In this document: piece by piece, positions 16,213 through 25,033 of the stretch
Layout: every line of letters begins with the position of its first letter
Numbering within the stretch: position 1 is the first letter of the stretch
Assembly: GCA_030748735.1 (NCBI GenBank)
Contig: JASMLK010000074.1
Span: forward strand, 1 to 47,809
DNA length: 47,809 nucleotides
From: Myxococcota bacterium
GTDB lineage: Bacteria > Myxococcota_A > UBA9160 > UBA4427
Direction of reading: 5' to 3'
Position numbers and translations under genes: made by a program
The notes under the pieces: generated by a model
The model's input: only the letters and a program-made list of their open reading frames with translations
The model's database searches: none
Told to the model about the DNA's origin: nothing

Positions 16213-16644
16213 ATGAAAGGTGACTCGATCGCAATGCCCTCACGAATCAAGCCCCCGATGGGTGAAGACAACGGCTGGTGGTGGGAACAGGCCGCCCGGG
16301 ACAAGTTGGTGATCCAACGCTGTGCATCGTGCGAAGTGCTGCGCCACCCGCCCCGCCCGATGTGCGATGGCTGCCGATCGCTCGAGTGGGATTTCGTCGA
16401 AGCGTGCGGGCGCGGATCGCTCGCGAGCTTCACGGTGCTCCATCACCCCCAGGTCCCCGGCTACGAGTACCCGCTGGCCATCGGGCTGGTCGATCTCGAA
16501 GAAGGCACGCGCATCGTCACGCAGTTGGTCGACTGTGAACGCGATGACATCACGATCGGCATGCCGCTCGAGGCGTTGATCCACCGGGACGACGACGGCT
16601 TCAAGCTTCCCGTCTTCCGGCCGGCACGAGAAAGCGAGGCTTGA
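16213..16644 (+). CDS. DUF35 OB-fold/zinc-ribbon protein (acyl-CoA-associated)
   Basis: This 143-residue protein has an N-terminal helix region (GWWWEQAARDKLVIQRC), a rubredoxin-like zinc ribbon with two CxxC-type pairs (CASC and CDGC, residues about 37-55) and a C-terminal OB fold (SLASFTVLHHP...YPLAIGLVDLEEGTRIV). DUF35 proteins act as partners of thiolase-fold enzymes. In ChsH2 the DUF35 domain recruits the Ltp2 aldolase that cleaves the steroid side chain. The gene overlaps the region of the next start (the Ltp-like gene begins 3 bp later), exactly the pairing seen in those systems. It is cytoplasmic. An internal ATG at residue 8 is an alternative start. Confidence 0.88.
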   Translation: MKGDSIAMPSRIKPPMGEDNGWWWEQAARDKLVIQRCASCEVLRHPPRPMCDGCRSLEWDFVEACGRGSLASFTVLHHPQVPGYEYPLAIGLVDLEEGTRIVTQLVDCERDDITIGMPLEALIHRDDDGFKLPVFRPARESEA

Positions 16645-16646
16645 TC

Positions 16647-17828
16647 ATGCCGAGCACATTGAGGAACCAGGCGGCGATCGCAGGAATCGGTCAGACCCCC
16701 TACAGCAAGAAGTCGGGCGTGTCGGAGCTTTCGCTTGCCTGTCAGGCCGTGAGTGCTGCGATCGATGACGCGGGGGTCCGCCCGGACGAAGTCGACGGAG
16801 TCGTCACCTACCTGCTCGATTCGACGGATGAGGTCGAGGTGGCACGCGCAGTCGGGCTCGGCGATCTCAGCTTCTTCAGCCAGGTCAACTATGGCGGAGG
16901 TGCCGCGATCGGGCTGGTTCACGAAGCGGCCATGGCGGTTGCTTCTGGCGTGGCACGCAACGTCGTCGTCTATCGCGGCATGAATGGCCGCTCCGGGCAG
17001 CGCATGGGGGCCGGCGTCTCGGGGAACATCATCACCAGTGATGTCATTCATTGGTCCTGGTACATCACGTACGGGATGATGACGCCGGCATCGTGGGTCG
17101 CGATGATCGCTCAGCGCTACATGCAGGAGTACGGAGCGACGTCCGAACATCTCGCCCACATCGCGATCGCCCAGCGCAACCACGCTTTGAACAACCCCAA
17201 CGCTGCGGGCTACGGCAAGCCCCTCAGCATGGATGACTACATGGCGTCCAGGCTCGTCGCCGACCCTCTGCGTCTGTACGACTGCTGCCAGGAAACGGAC
17301 GGTGGCTGCGCGATGCTCATTACCAGCGCCGAGCGGGCGAAGGATCTGCGACACCCGCCCGCCGAGATCCGCGGAGTCGTCCAGGCATCGCCACGCGGTC
17401 AGGAGCAGATGACGAGCTTCTACCGCGAAGAACTCACTTCGCTGCCCGAAATGGAACTCGCCGCCAAGCTCGTCTACGAGCAAAGCGGTCTGGGTCCCGA
17501 TGACATCGACGCCGCGTGTCTCTACGACGCATTTACGCCCGAGGTCTTGATGCAGCTGGAATCCTTCGGGTTCTGCGGCAAGGGCGAAGCCAAGGACTTC
17601 ATCGACGGTGGCAAGGCCCTGACGGTCGGGGGGCGGCTCCCGAACAACACGCATGGCGGCCTGCTTTCGGAGGCTTATCTCCACGGACTCAACAACGTGG
17701 TCGAAGGCGTGCGGTTGATTCGGGGTTCTTCGTGCAATCAACCCGAAGGCGTCGAGCACGTCTTGATGTCGGCAGCCGTTGGCGTGCCGACCAGCGCGTT
17801 GATCCTCGGCAAGGCAGGCGGACCTTGA
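16647..17828 (+). CDS. Lipid-transfer-protein/thiolase-fold enzyme, probable Ltp-type aldol lyase
   Basis: The 393-residue product has the thiolase fold (AAIAGIGQTPYSKKSG at the N-terminus) and the C-terminal motif NNTHGGLLSEAYLHG characteristic of Ltp/SCP-x-type proteins. Where thiolases have the nucleophilic Cys (a CxSG-type loop), this protein reads VNYGGGAAIGLV with no cysteine. The C-terminal GHP/CGG motif is also absent. That pattern matches Ltp2-like retro-aldolases, which split a beta-hydroxyacyl-CoA into a ketone and a shorter acyl-CoA, rather than Claisen thiolases. The DUF35 partner directly upstream supports this. I use ATG 16647; a TTG at 16641 is possible. Next downstream is an SDR. 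Confidence 0.85.
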   Translation: MPSTLRNQAAIAGIGQTPYSKKSGVSELSLACQAVSAAIDDAGVRPDEVDGVVTYLLDSTDEVEVARAVGLGDLSFFSQVNYGGGAAIGLVHEAAMAVASGVARNVVVYRGMNGRSGQRMGAGVSGNIITSDVIHWSWYITYGMMTPASWVAMIAQRYMQEYGATSEHLAHIAIAQRNHALNNPNAAGYGKPLSMDDYMASRLVADPLRLYDCCQETDGGCAMLITSAERAKDLRHPPAEIRGVVQASPRGQEQMTSFYREELTSLPEMELAAKLVYEQSGLGPDDIDAACLYDAFTPEVLMQLESFGFCGKGEAKDFIDGGKALTVGGRLPNNTHGGLLSEAYLHGLNNVVEGVRLIRGSSCNQPEGVEHVLMSAAVGVPTSALILGKAGGP

Positions 17829-17856
17829 TCCAGACCACACCATGGGTGGGTGACAG

Positions 17857-18621
17857 ATGGCAGACGGGCTCTTTGATCTCAGTGGAAAGATCGCGATCGT
17901 AACGGGAGGCAGTCGGGGGCTCGGGCGCGCGCTGTGTCTGGGGCTGGCGGATGCAGGCGCCGATGTGGTGGTGGCGAGCCGCGACCTGAAGGCCTGCGAC
18001 GATGTCGCGCGCGAGATCGAGGCCACCGGCCGGCGCGCCCTCGCGGTTGCTTGCGACATGGGGCAGACGGAAGAAGTCGAGGGTCTGGCGCAGCGTTGCT
18101 ACGAACACTTCGGCCGTTGCGATGTTCTCGTGAACAACGCCGGAGTAACCCAGGCGCCTGGCCCGCTCGCGGAAACCGGAAGCGAACTCTTCGACGATCT
18201 CTACGGCATCAACGTCAAGGGGCCCATGCACCTCGCGTCCCAGGTGGCACCGCGCATGGCACAGCAAGGCGGCGGAACGATCGTGAACGTCGTCACCATG
18301 GGAGCACTGCGACCGGGCGGGTATCTCGCCATCTACTGCTCGAGCAAGGCGGCGCTGGTGGCGCTCACCCGCTGCATGGCCGAGGAGTGGGCACCGATGG
18401 GCGTAAGGGTCAATGCCGTCGCACCCGGTCCGTTTCGCACCGAGATGCTCGAAGAACTCGAGCGCGAGTCGCCGGGTTTCAAAGAGCAGTCCGCCGAGGT
18501 CACCATGCTCAAGCGGGTCGCCGAGCCCGAGGAAATCGTCGGGCCTGTGGTCTTCCTGGCGAGCGAGGCGGCGAGTTACGTGACGGGGCAGACGCTCTCG
18601 GTCTGTGGCGGTGCAATCTAG
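17857..18621 (+). CDS. Short-chain dehydrogenase/reductase (SDR)
   Basis: This classical 254-residue SDR carries the cofactor motif IVTGGSRGLGRALC (residues 13-26), LVNNAGVTQ (about 90-98), and the catalytic Tyr-Lys in IYCSSKAALVAL. The C-terminal VAPGPFRTEM and TGQTLSVCGG follow the usual pattern. It is probably a 3-hydroxyacyl-CoA, hydroxysteroid or other secondary alcohol dehydrogenase acting in the same pathway as the DUF35/Ltp pair upstream and the sulfotransferase 15 bp downstream. The residue after the second strand (ASRDLKAC) with Arg suggests NADP preference, but this is not certain. It is cytoplasmic. Confidence 0.92.
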   Translation: MADGLFDLSGKIAIVTGGSRGLGRALCLGLADAGADVVVASRDLKACDDVAREIEATGRRALAVACDMGQTEEVEGLAQRCYEHFGRCDVLVNNAGVTQAPGPLAETGSELFDDLYGINVKGPMHLASQVAPRMAQQGGGTIVNVVTMGALRPGGYLAIYCSSKAALVALTRCMAEEWAPMGVRVNAVAPGPFRTEMLEELERESPGFKEQSAEVTMLKRVAEPEEIVGPVVFLASEAASYVTGQTLSVCGGAI

Positions 18622-18636
18622 GGAAAGGGACCCGGC

Positions 18637-19851
18637 ATGAGCGATCACCATACCGACATGGCCCGTGCTGCAGCAGCAGACGTTCCGGAAGTCAGTCTCG
18701 CCGAATCTTCATTGCTCGAAGAGGCGCGCAAGAACACGGGTCTCGACGACTTCGGGGATCCGGTCTTCGAAGAAGGGTTGCGGCGTCTGCTCGATTCCCT
18801 CGAGCGGGAGGCCCAACTCAACCCCGTCGGTCGCTTGATCGCCCACGGCGAAGTGCTGCGCCATCTCGAGAACCGGCTGCGGGTCACCGCGGATTGGCAC
18901 CGCTGGCCCGAGATCGGAGAGGTCGCGATCGAACAACCGATCTTTGTCGTCGGTCTGCCGCGTACGGGTTCTACCACGCTGCACGATCTTCTGGCGCAAG
19001 CGCCGGACAACCGGGTGCCGCTCACCTGGGAGTGTCACCGCCCCTCGCCTCCTCCCGAGCGAGCGACCTATGAGAGCGACCCGCGCATTGCCGAATCACA
19101 AGCCCATATCGACATGACCTCGGGCGCGTTGATCCCCGAGTTCAAGGCGATCCATCCAATGGGCGCGTTGCTCGCCCAGGAATGTCTGATGCTCCAGGCT
19201 TTCGACTTCTCGAGCATCATCTTCACCAACCAGTTCCGCATCCCCAGTTACCAACGTTGGATGGAGGAGGTCGACCTCCATCCCTCTTTCGCGTCGCACC
19301 GACGACAGCTGCAGTACATGCAGTGGCGATGCCCCGGCGAGCGCTGGGCGCTGAAGAGTACGGGGCACCTCTGGGGGCTCGGCGCACTCTTCGATACCTA
19401 CCCGGACGCGAAGGTGGTGATGACCCATCGGGACCCCGTCAAGCTGATCGCCTCCCACTGCAGCCTGGTTTCGATGGCGTGCAGCATGGGGAGTGATCAG
19501 GTGGACGACGAGGAGATCGGGCGACAGTGGAGTCAGACCTGGGAAGGGGCGATGCGCAGCGGCATCGCCTACCGCGAAAGCGGGGCGGCCCCGCCGGACA
19601 GCTTCTTCGACATGCACTTCGCCGATTTCGTAAAGGACCCCGTTGCCATGGTGGGGCGCATCTACGAGCACTTCGGGCTCGACCTTTCGTCCGCTGATGC
19701 GCAGAGGATGAGCGACTTCCTGGTCGACAACCCTCCGGGTAAGCACGGCAAACATCGCTACACCCCGGAGCGCTTCGGCCTCGACCCGGCAGAGGAGCGC
19801 GAACGCTACCGCTTCTACCAGGAATACTATGGCGTGGCATCGGACAGTTGA
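18637..19851 (+). CDS. PAPS-dependent sulfotransferase family protein
   Basis: This 404-residue protein has the 5'-phosphosulfate-binding loop FVVGLPRTGSTTLHDLLAQ (about 105-123) and the 3'-phosphate-binding strand KVVMTHRDPVKLIASHCS (about 260-277). LKSTGHLWGL lies between them. Members transfer sulfate from PAPS to hydroxyl groups of small molecules, lipids or sterols. It sits directly in front of the molybdoenzyme beta/alpha genes in a run of co-directional genes, so an attractive guess is that it sulfates a hydroxylated intermediate, perhaps to make a leaving group. Family assignment is firm; substrate and this idea are inference. It has no signal peptide, so it is cytoplasmic. Confidence 0.85.
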   Translation: MSDHHTDMARAAAADVPEVSLAESSLLEEARKNTGLDDFGDPVFEEGLRRLLDSLEREAQLNPVGRLIAHGEVLRHLENRLRVTADWHRWPEIGEVAIEQPIFVVGLPRTGSTTLHDLLAQAPDNRVPLTWECHRPSPPPERATYESDPRIAESQAHIDMTSGALIPEFKAIHPMGALLAQECLMLQAFDFSSIIFTNQFRIPSYQRWMEEVDLHPSFASHRRQLQYMQWRCPGERWALKSTGHLWGLGALFDTYPDAKVVMTHRDPVKLIASHCSLVSMACSMGSDQVDDEEIGRQWSQTWEGAMRSGIAYRESGAAPPDSFFDMHFADFVKDPVAMVGRIYEHFGLDLSSADAQRMSDFLVDNPPGKHGKHRYTPERFGLDPAEERERYRFYQEYYGVASDS

Positions 19852-19930
19852 GGGCGGCGGTGTGTGCCCCGCGCCCGGTAGTGAAAAGCACGTATTCGGA
19901 TTGACCGAACCGTCCGGGGGCAGGTGAGCA

Positions 19931-20986
19931 ATGGGTTTCGATCCAATCGGCCGGTCGAAGAACGGAGAAGTCACCGGACCCGAGCGGCAGCTCGCGATGG
20001 TGTTCGACCTGAACAAGTGCCTGGGGTGTCACACCTGCTCGATGGCGTGCAAGACGCAGTGGACGCGCGACGAAGGCATGGAATCCATGTGGTGGACTGT
20101 GGTCAACACCATGCCCGGGCGGGGTACACCGAAAGACTGGGAGACATCCGGTGGTGGTTTCGACGAAGCGGGGACAGCTCGAGCAGGGCGATTGCCCACG
20201 CGAGAAGAATTCGGCGAGGCCTGGAAGTTCAACCACGACGAAGTCCTCGGCGGCAATGGCAAGCCGGATGCGCACCTCGCCCCCAAAGGCGATCCCAAGT
20301 GGGGGCCGAACTGGGACGAAGACCAGGGCGACGGCGAGTTTCCCAACTCCTACTTCTTCTATCTCCCCCGCATCTGCAATCACTGCACCCACCCGGCTTG
20401 CCTAGAGGCCTGTCCCCGCGGTGCGATCAAGAAGCGCGCGCAGGACGGGGTGGTTCTGATCGACGAGGAAGACTGCCGCGGCTACCGCTTCTGCATGGAG
20501 GCCTGCCCTTACAAGCGCATCTACTTCAACGCCGCGAAGGCTGCGAGCCAGAAGTGCATCTTCTGCTATCCGCGTCTCGAAAAGGGCGTAGCGCCAGCAT
20601 GCGCACGGCAGTGTCCCGGGCGGATGCGTCATGTCGGCTTTCTGGACGATGAGCAGAGTTCCGTTCACAAGCTCGTGCGCAAGTTCAAGGTCGCGCTGCC
20701 GCTTCATCCCGAATTCGGGACGCAACCGAACGTCTACTACATCCCACCCTTTGCGCCGCCTCCCTTGAACGAAGACGGAAGCGCCAACCGCAACGGTTCA
20801 CGGATTCCCCTGGACTACCTGCGCGGTCTCTTCGGTAAACGTGTGGACGAGGCGCTCGCGACCATCGAGGCAGAGATCCAGAAGCGCCGCGACGGCGAGA
20901 AGTCGGAGTTGTTGGACACGCTCATCGTCTACAGCTGGCCGCAGGACATCTTTCCGGACTTCGACGGCGATCCGTCTCTTCTCTAA
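19931..20986 (+). CDS. Type II DMSO-reductase-family beta subunit (four-cluster ferredoxin), system 1
   Basis: This 351-residue electron-transfer subunit carries four Cys groups: CLGCHTCSMAC (C30, C33, C36, C40), CNHCTHPACLEAC, CRGYRFCMEACPYKRIYFN and CIFCYPRLEKG...ACARQCPGRM. The arrangement is that of NarH, DdhB and EbdB, which hold several [4Fe-4S] clusters and one [3Fe-4S] cluster and pass electrons between alpha and gamma subunits. The WGPNWDEDQGDGEFPNSYFFYLPRICNHC segment resembles the ethylbenzene/steroid C25 dehydrogenase branch. It has no signal peptide and would be exported with alpha. The alpha gene follows after 33 bp. A homologous beta subunit lies at 34405. Confidence 0.93.
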   Translation: MGFDPIGRSKNGEVTGPERQLAMVFDLNKCLGCHTCSMACKTQWTRDEGMESMWWTVVNTMPGRGTPKDWETSGGGFDEAGTARAGRLPTREEFGEAWKFNHDEVLGGNGKPDAHLAPKGDPKWGPNWDEDQGDGEFPNSYFFYLPRICNHCTHPACLEACPRGAIKKRAQDGVVLIDEEDCRGYRFCMEACPYKRIYFNAAKAASQKCIFCYPRLEKGVAPACARQCPGRMRHVGFLDDEQSSVHKLVRKFKVALPLHPEFGTQPNVYYIPPFAPPPLNEDGSANRNGSRIPLDYLRGLFGKRVDEALATIEAEIQKRRDGEKSELLDTLIVYSWPQDIFPDFDGDPSLL

Positions 20987-21019
20987 CGGCCGGGCTCGCG
21001 AGCCCAGGAGATCGAGCGA

Positions 21020-23899
21020 ATGCAGGAGCCAGGATTTGGAAGCTTGACGAGGCGGCGCTTCCTCGAAGGCAGTCTGGGTGGTGCGCTTGCGCTTTCCCTT
21101 TCTCACCTCGACTTCGCTGTGCGTCCGGCAAGCGCTGCGGGCGAGAAGGTCCGTAGCGGTGTCGACTACCAGGACTTCCAGGACATCTACCGCGAAGAAT
21201 GGAAATGGGACCACGTCGCGAAGGGAACCCACTTCGTCAATTGCTGGTACCAGCGTGGATGCAATTGGAACGTCTACGTCAAGGACGGGATCGTCTGGCG
21301 TGAGGAGCAGTCGGGCACCTATCCCCAGGTCAAGAGCGACGTTCCGGACTACAACCCCCGCGGTTGCCAGAAAGGTGCCTGCTACAGCCAGCGGATGTAC
21401 GACGATTCCCGGGTGCGTTACCCGATGAAGCGGGTGGGAGAGCGCGGTTCCGGCAAGTGGAAGCGTGTCACGTGGGAAGAGGCACTGCGCGACATCGTCG
21501 ACAAGACCATCGACGTGCTCGAGACCGATGGCCCCGAAGCCGTCGTGTGGGATCAGGGTACGGCGCAGACCACCGGCTGTGCGGGGCTCGGTCTTTCGAG
21601 ACTTTCCTCGGTGCTCGACATGCCGGTTTTCGACGAGAATTGCGAGATCGGCGATCACCGACCGGGCACGGCGATCACTTGCGGAAAGATTTCGTTCTGC
21701 AGTTCAGCGGACGACGTCTTCTACTCGGACCTGATCCTGATCTGGGGTGGCAATCCGATCTACACCCAGATCCCGCAGGCCCACTTCCTCACCGAGGCTC
21801 GCTACAACGGTGCGCGCGTGGTCTGCATCGCGCCCGATTACAGCGCGTCTTCGGTGCATGCCGACGATTGGGTGCCCGTGAAGGTGGCCAGCGATGCCGC
21901 GCTCGGGCTGTCGATGGCGCAGGTGATGATCGAAGAGAAGATCTACAACGCGCAGTTCGTTCGTGAGCAGACGGATCTTCCGCTCCTGGTGCGCGAGGAC
22001 ACCGGGCACTTCCTGCGCGAAAGCGACCTCGAACGAGGCGGCGATGAAGACACCTTCTATGTCTTCGATGAGCAGCGCGGGGAAATCATCGAGGCACCGA
22101 AGCGCACCCTGGCGTGGGGCGACCGGGTGCCGGCACTGGAAGGGCACTTCGCGGCGAAGGGCGTAGAAGGGCCGATTCGTGTGACACCGGTCTTCGCGCG
22201 TCTGCGCGAACACTTGCAGAACTACACCCCCGAAAAGGCGCAGGCGACTACGGGTACCCATCCCGAAACCGTGCGCGAACTCGCGCGCGCACTTGCGAAC
22301 GCAAAGGCTGCCACCTGCATCACACAGTCGAACTTCTCGAAGTTCTACCACGGCATCGAGATGGAACGGGCACAGATCCTCGTCTTCGCCCTCGCTGGAC
22401 AGATGGGCCACAAGGGGGCGGGCTTCATCGGCTTTCCCTACCTGCACATCGACAGCGTCGACATGCTGGGTGGTGCTTCCGGCTCGATGGCGCCGCATTG
22501 GGCCGTCCGCGCCATGTCGCTCAAGGCGGCACCGGCCTTCATCAAGGGCACGCTCGGCGGGCTGACTCGGGAGATGGTGATCTACGAACTCGCCCGCGAA
22601 GAGCACAAGAAGCGCAAATTCCCTTCGAGTATCCTGTGGCTCTACAAGTACGGCGGGCTGAAGGAATTCTACGGCGGCTCGCAGCAGTGGGATCCGCACA
22701 TGAAGCGCCCACTCGACCAGTACCTCGCCGAAGCCGAAGAGAAGGGTTGGCAGACCCTGCCCCAGACACCGCCGCGCATCCTCTTCGAAGACGGCGGCAA
22801 CATGCTGCGGCGGATTCGTGGCTACCAGAAGTTGCTGGACGAACTCTTCCCGAAGTTGGATCTGGTGGTGACCATCGACTGGCGCATGAGCAATACGGCC
22901 TTGCACAGCGACTACGTGCTGCCGGCCGCCGGCTGGTACGAGAAGGACGACATCACGTGGGCGACGCCGCTGTCTCCCTTTTCCCAGGTGATTACCAAGG
23001 CCGTCGAGCCGTGGGCTGAGTCGAAGTCCGATTGGGAAATCCACTGCCTCTTCATGAAGACCCTGCAGCAACGGGCGGTCGAGCGCGGTGTCCTCACCTA
23101 CAACGGGATCGACGGAGAGGAAAAGCGGCTCGACGACGTCTACGACCAATACACATTCGGCAGACGCTACACCGAGAACAACACCGAGGAGTTCCTCGAC
23201 GAGATCCTCAGGTTGTCGTCGAATGTGGGTGGGGCGAGATGGTCCGACGTAAAGGAGAAGGGATTCGCGCGCTTTACCGACATCGGCAACGGATACCTGA
23301 GCCACGAAAACGCCATGGACGTCGACCTCGACGACACCATGACGGCTTGCACCTGGCACACCGAGAAGAAACAACCGTGGCCGACGCTGACCCGTCGCAT
23401 CCAGTTCTGCATCGATCATCCCTTCTACAACGAGCTCGGCGAGACGCTGCCGGTCCACAAGGACGACCCGAACATCAGCGGTGACTATCCCCTCAAGCTG
23501 ACAGGTGGACATACTCGCTGGTCGATCCACGCTTCATGGCGCGATGAGAAGAACATGCTTCGCCTCACTCGGGGCGAGCCGGTCGCCTTCATCAGTGTCG
23601 AAGACGCCGACGCCCGAGGGATCGGGGACGGCGACCGGATCCGAGTCTTCAATGACATTGCTTCGACCGAACTCGTAGCCAAGGTGACTCCCGCCCACAG
23701 TCCGGGCATGGTCACCATCTATCATGCGTGGGAACCGTTCCAGTTCAAGGGGCGGACGTCTCACGCTGCACTTACGCCAAACCCGATCAACCCGGTTCAG
23801 CTTGCCGGTGGTTATGTTCACCTGCAGCCGCGGGGTGCCGTCTGTTCGCCCGGCTCGACCGACCGCGCCACCCGGATCGAAATGGAGCGGGTGGCTTAG
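21020..23899 (+). CDS. Molybdopterin catalytic (alpha) subunit, ethylbenzene/steroid-C25-dehydrogenase-like, system 1
   Basis: This 959-residue molybdenum enzyme has a Tat signal (LTRRRFLEG, residues 9-17, then a hydrophobic stretch), so it is predicted to fold in the cytoplasm and act in the periplasm. The [4Fe-4S]-binding N-terminus reads THFVNCWYQRGCNW with a later NPRGCQKGACYSQRMYD. EIGDHRPGTAITCGK probably carries the Mo-ligand Asp. MSNTALHSDYVLPAAGWYEKDD and the C-terminal WEPFQFKGRTSHAALTPNPINP are typical of type II members that hydroxylate hydrocarbons (ethylbenzene, p-cymene, sterol side chains) or oxidise DMS. Unlike system 2, no gamma or chaperone gene adjoins it. Substrate is inferred only from the steroid-like neighbourhood. 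Confidence 0.9.
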   Translation: MQEPGFGSLTRRRFLEGSLGGALALSLSHLDFAVRPASAAGEKVRSGVDYQDFQDIYREEWKWDHVAKGTHFVNCWYQRGCNWNVYVKDGIVWREEQSGTYPQVKSDVPDYNPRGCQKGACYSQRMYDDSRVRYPMKRVGERGSGKWKRVTWEEALRDIVDKTIDVLETDGPEAVVWDQGTAQTTGCAGLGLSRLSSVLDMPVFDENCEIGDHRPGTAITCGKISFCSSADDVFYSDLILIWGGNPIYTQIPQAHFLTEARYNGARVVCIAPDYSASSVHADDWVPVKVASDAALGLSMAQVMIEEKIYNAQFVREQTDLPLLVREDTGHFLRESDLERGGDEDTFYVFDEQRGEIIEAPKRTLAWGDRVPALEGHFAAKGVEGPIRVTPVFARLREHLQNYTPEKAQATTGTHPETVRELARALANAKAATCITQSNFSKFYHGIEMERAQILVFALAGQMGHKGAGFIGFPYLHIDSVDMLGGASGSMAPHWAVRAMSLKAAPAFIKGTLGGLTREMVIYELAREEHKKRKFPSSILWLYKYGGLKEFYGGSQQWDPHMKRPLDQYLAEAEEKGWQTLPQTPPRILFEDGGNMLRRIRGYQKLLDELFPKLDLVVTIDWRMSNTALHSDYVLPAAGWYEKDDITWATPLSPFSQVITKAVEPWAESKSDWEIHCLFMKTLQQRAVERGVLTYNGIDGEEKRLDDVYDQYTFGRRYTENNTEEFLDEILRLSSNVGGARWSDVKEKGFARFTDIGNGYLSHENAMDVDLDDTMTACTWHTEKKQPWPTLTRRIQFCIDHPFYNELGETLPVHKDDPNISGDYPLKLTGGHTRWSIHASWRDEKNMLRLTRGEPVAFISVEDADARGIGDGDRIRVFNDIASTELVAKVTPAHSPGMVTIYHAWEPFQFKGRTSHAALTPNPINPVQLAGGYVHLQPRGAVCSPGSTDRATRIEMERVA

Positions 23900-23932
23900 C
23901 CCGCCCTACATCGAGCGCAGCGCGAGGAAACC

Positions 23933-25027
23933 ATGAGTGATTCAACACCGGAAAGCGTCAAAGCCTGGGAAGATTTCTGTCAGCGTCTCAAAGCAGCCGG
24001 TAACGTGCTCGCACTGCCAGCGACTCCCCAAGACGACCTGAGCCAGGCCGAGGGCCTGCGCAAGCTGGCGCGAATGATCCGCATGGGGCTCGAAGGCAGC
24101 CTCGAATACGCGCACTCCGACTTTCCCGAGGTCTATCAGCTGGTCACGCCTACCACCCTGGGTGAAGGCGAGACGTCGGATTCACACTACCACCAGGTGA
24201 TGATCGACGGATCGAAGAGCTACCGCATCTTCGGCAAGCGCGGCGAGGCTCCCTTCATCGAGTTCACCGTCTACGCAGGCAAGATCGGCTACGACGAAAA
24301 GAGTCGACAAGTCGGTGCGATCACGGAAGTCGATCTCGCAGTGAATGCGGACGGCAGCTATGAGCTCTTCCTCTCTCCCGACGAACAGAAGGGCAACTGG
24401 ATTCGAACCACGCCCGACGCCAGCGTGGTCTTCATCCGTCAGTACGCCCACGATTGGAGCCAGACGGCGGATGCCAGCTTCGAGATCGAGCAGCTGGGCG
24501 TCGAAGGCCGCCGCCCCCCCGTCAATCTCGCCGAAGTCACCCAGGCACTCGAGAACACGGCGGTCTACGTCTCGCGCTCGGTTCACACCTGGGCCGCAAT
24601 CGCCGCCGGCAGTGCTGAGCGGGGCCCCACGAACGCGATCGCGCCCCTTCCCCAGGCCACAGCCGACGACTCTCCCGAGATGCCTACCGGCCACCGCTTC
24701 GCCTCGGGGTACTTTCGCCTGGCGGCCGATGAGGCTCTCGTCATCGAGTTCACCCCCGAAGAAGTTCCCTACTGGGGGCTCGACTTCACCACCTTCTGGT
24801 TCGAGCCCCTCTCCTATGCCGATCATCGTTCTCACGTGAACAACCGGACGGCGAAGTACGAAGCCGATGGCAGTGTGCGCGTCGTGGTTGGCGCCGAAGC
24901 GGGTGGCGCCGCGAACTGGGTCGACACCTTGGGGCACCTCGAAGGCGTGATCATGTTTCGCTGGTCACGCACCAACGCTCCGCTACCGACCTTCGAGACC
25001 AAGGTCGTGAAGCTCGCAGAGCTCTAG
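23933..25027 (+). CDS. DUF1214-like protein downstream of the molybdoenzyme
   Basis: This 364-residue protein is soluble, with no signal peptide or membrane segment. The C-terminal third has the pattern of DUF1214 proteins: YWGLDFTTFWFEPLSYADHRSHVNNRTA, then DGSVRVVVGAEAGG, ANWVDTLGHLEGVIMFRW. The N-terminal half (RLKAAGNVLALPATPQDDLSQAEGLRKLARMI) is conserved in lipid/steroid-associated relatives. It follows the alpha gene by 33 bp, the place where other systems carry the gamma subunit, but it has none of the gamma features. Its molecular role is unknown. It converges with the LLM oxidoreductase gene, whose stop lies 6 bp away. Confidence 0.7.
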   Translation: MSDSTPESVKAWEDFCQRLKAAGNVLALPATPQDDLSQAEGLRKLARMIRMGLEGSLEYAHSDFPEVYQLVTPTTLGEGETSDSHYHQVMIDGSKSYRIFGKRGEAPFIEFTVYAGKIGYDEKSRQVGAITEVDLAVNADGSYELFLSPDEQKGNWIRTTPDASVVFIRQYAHDWSQTADASFEIEQLGVEGRRPPVNLAEVTQALENTAVYVSRSVHTWAAIAAGSAERGPTNAIAPLPQATADDSPEMPTGHRFASGYFRLAADEALVIEFTPEEVPYWGLDFTTFWFEPLSYADHRSHVNNRTAKYEADGSVRVVVGAEAGGAANWVDTLGHLEGVIMFRWSRTNAPLPTFETKVVKLAEL

Positions 25028-25033
25028 CCCGCC

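Noticed and set aside
21704-23530. 608-codon minus-strand frame opposite the alpha1 gene
   Set aside because: Antisense shadow; no family similarity and no ribosome site, while the plus-strand molybdoenzyme is unambiguous.
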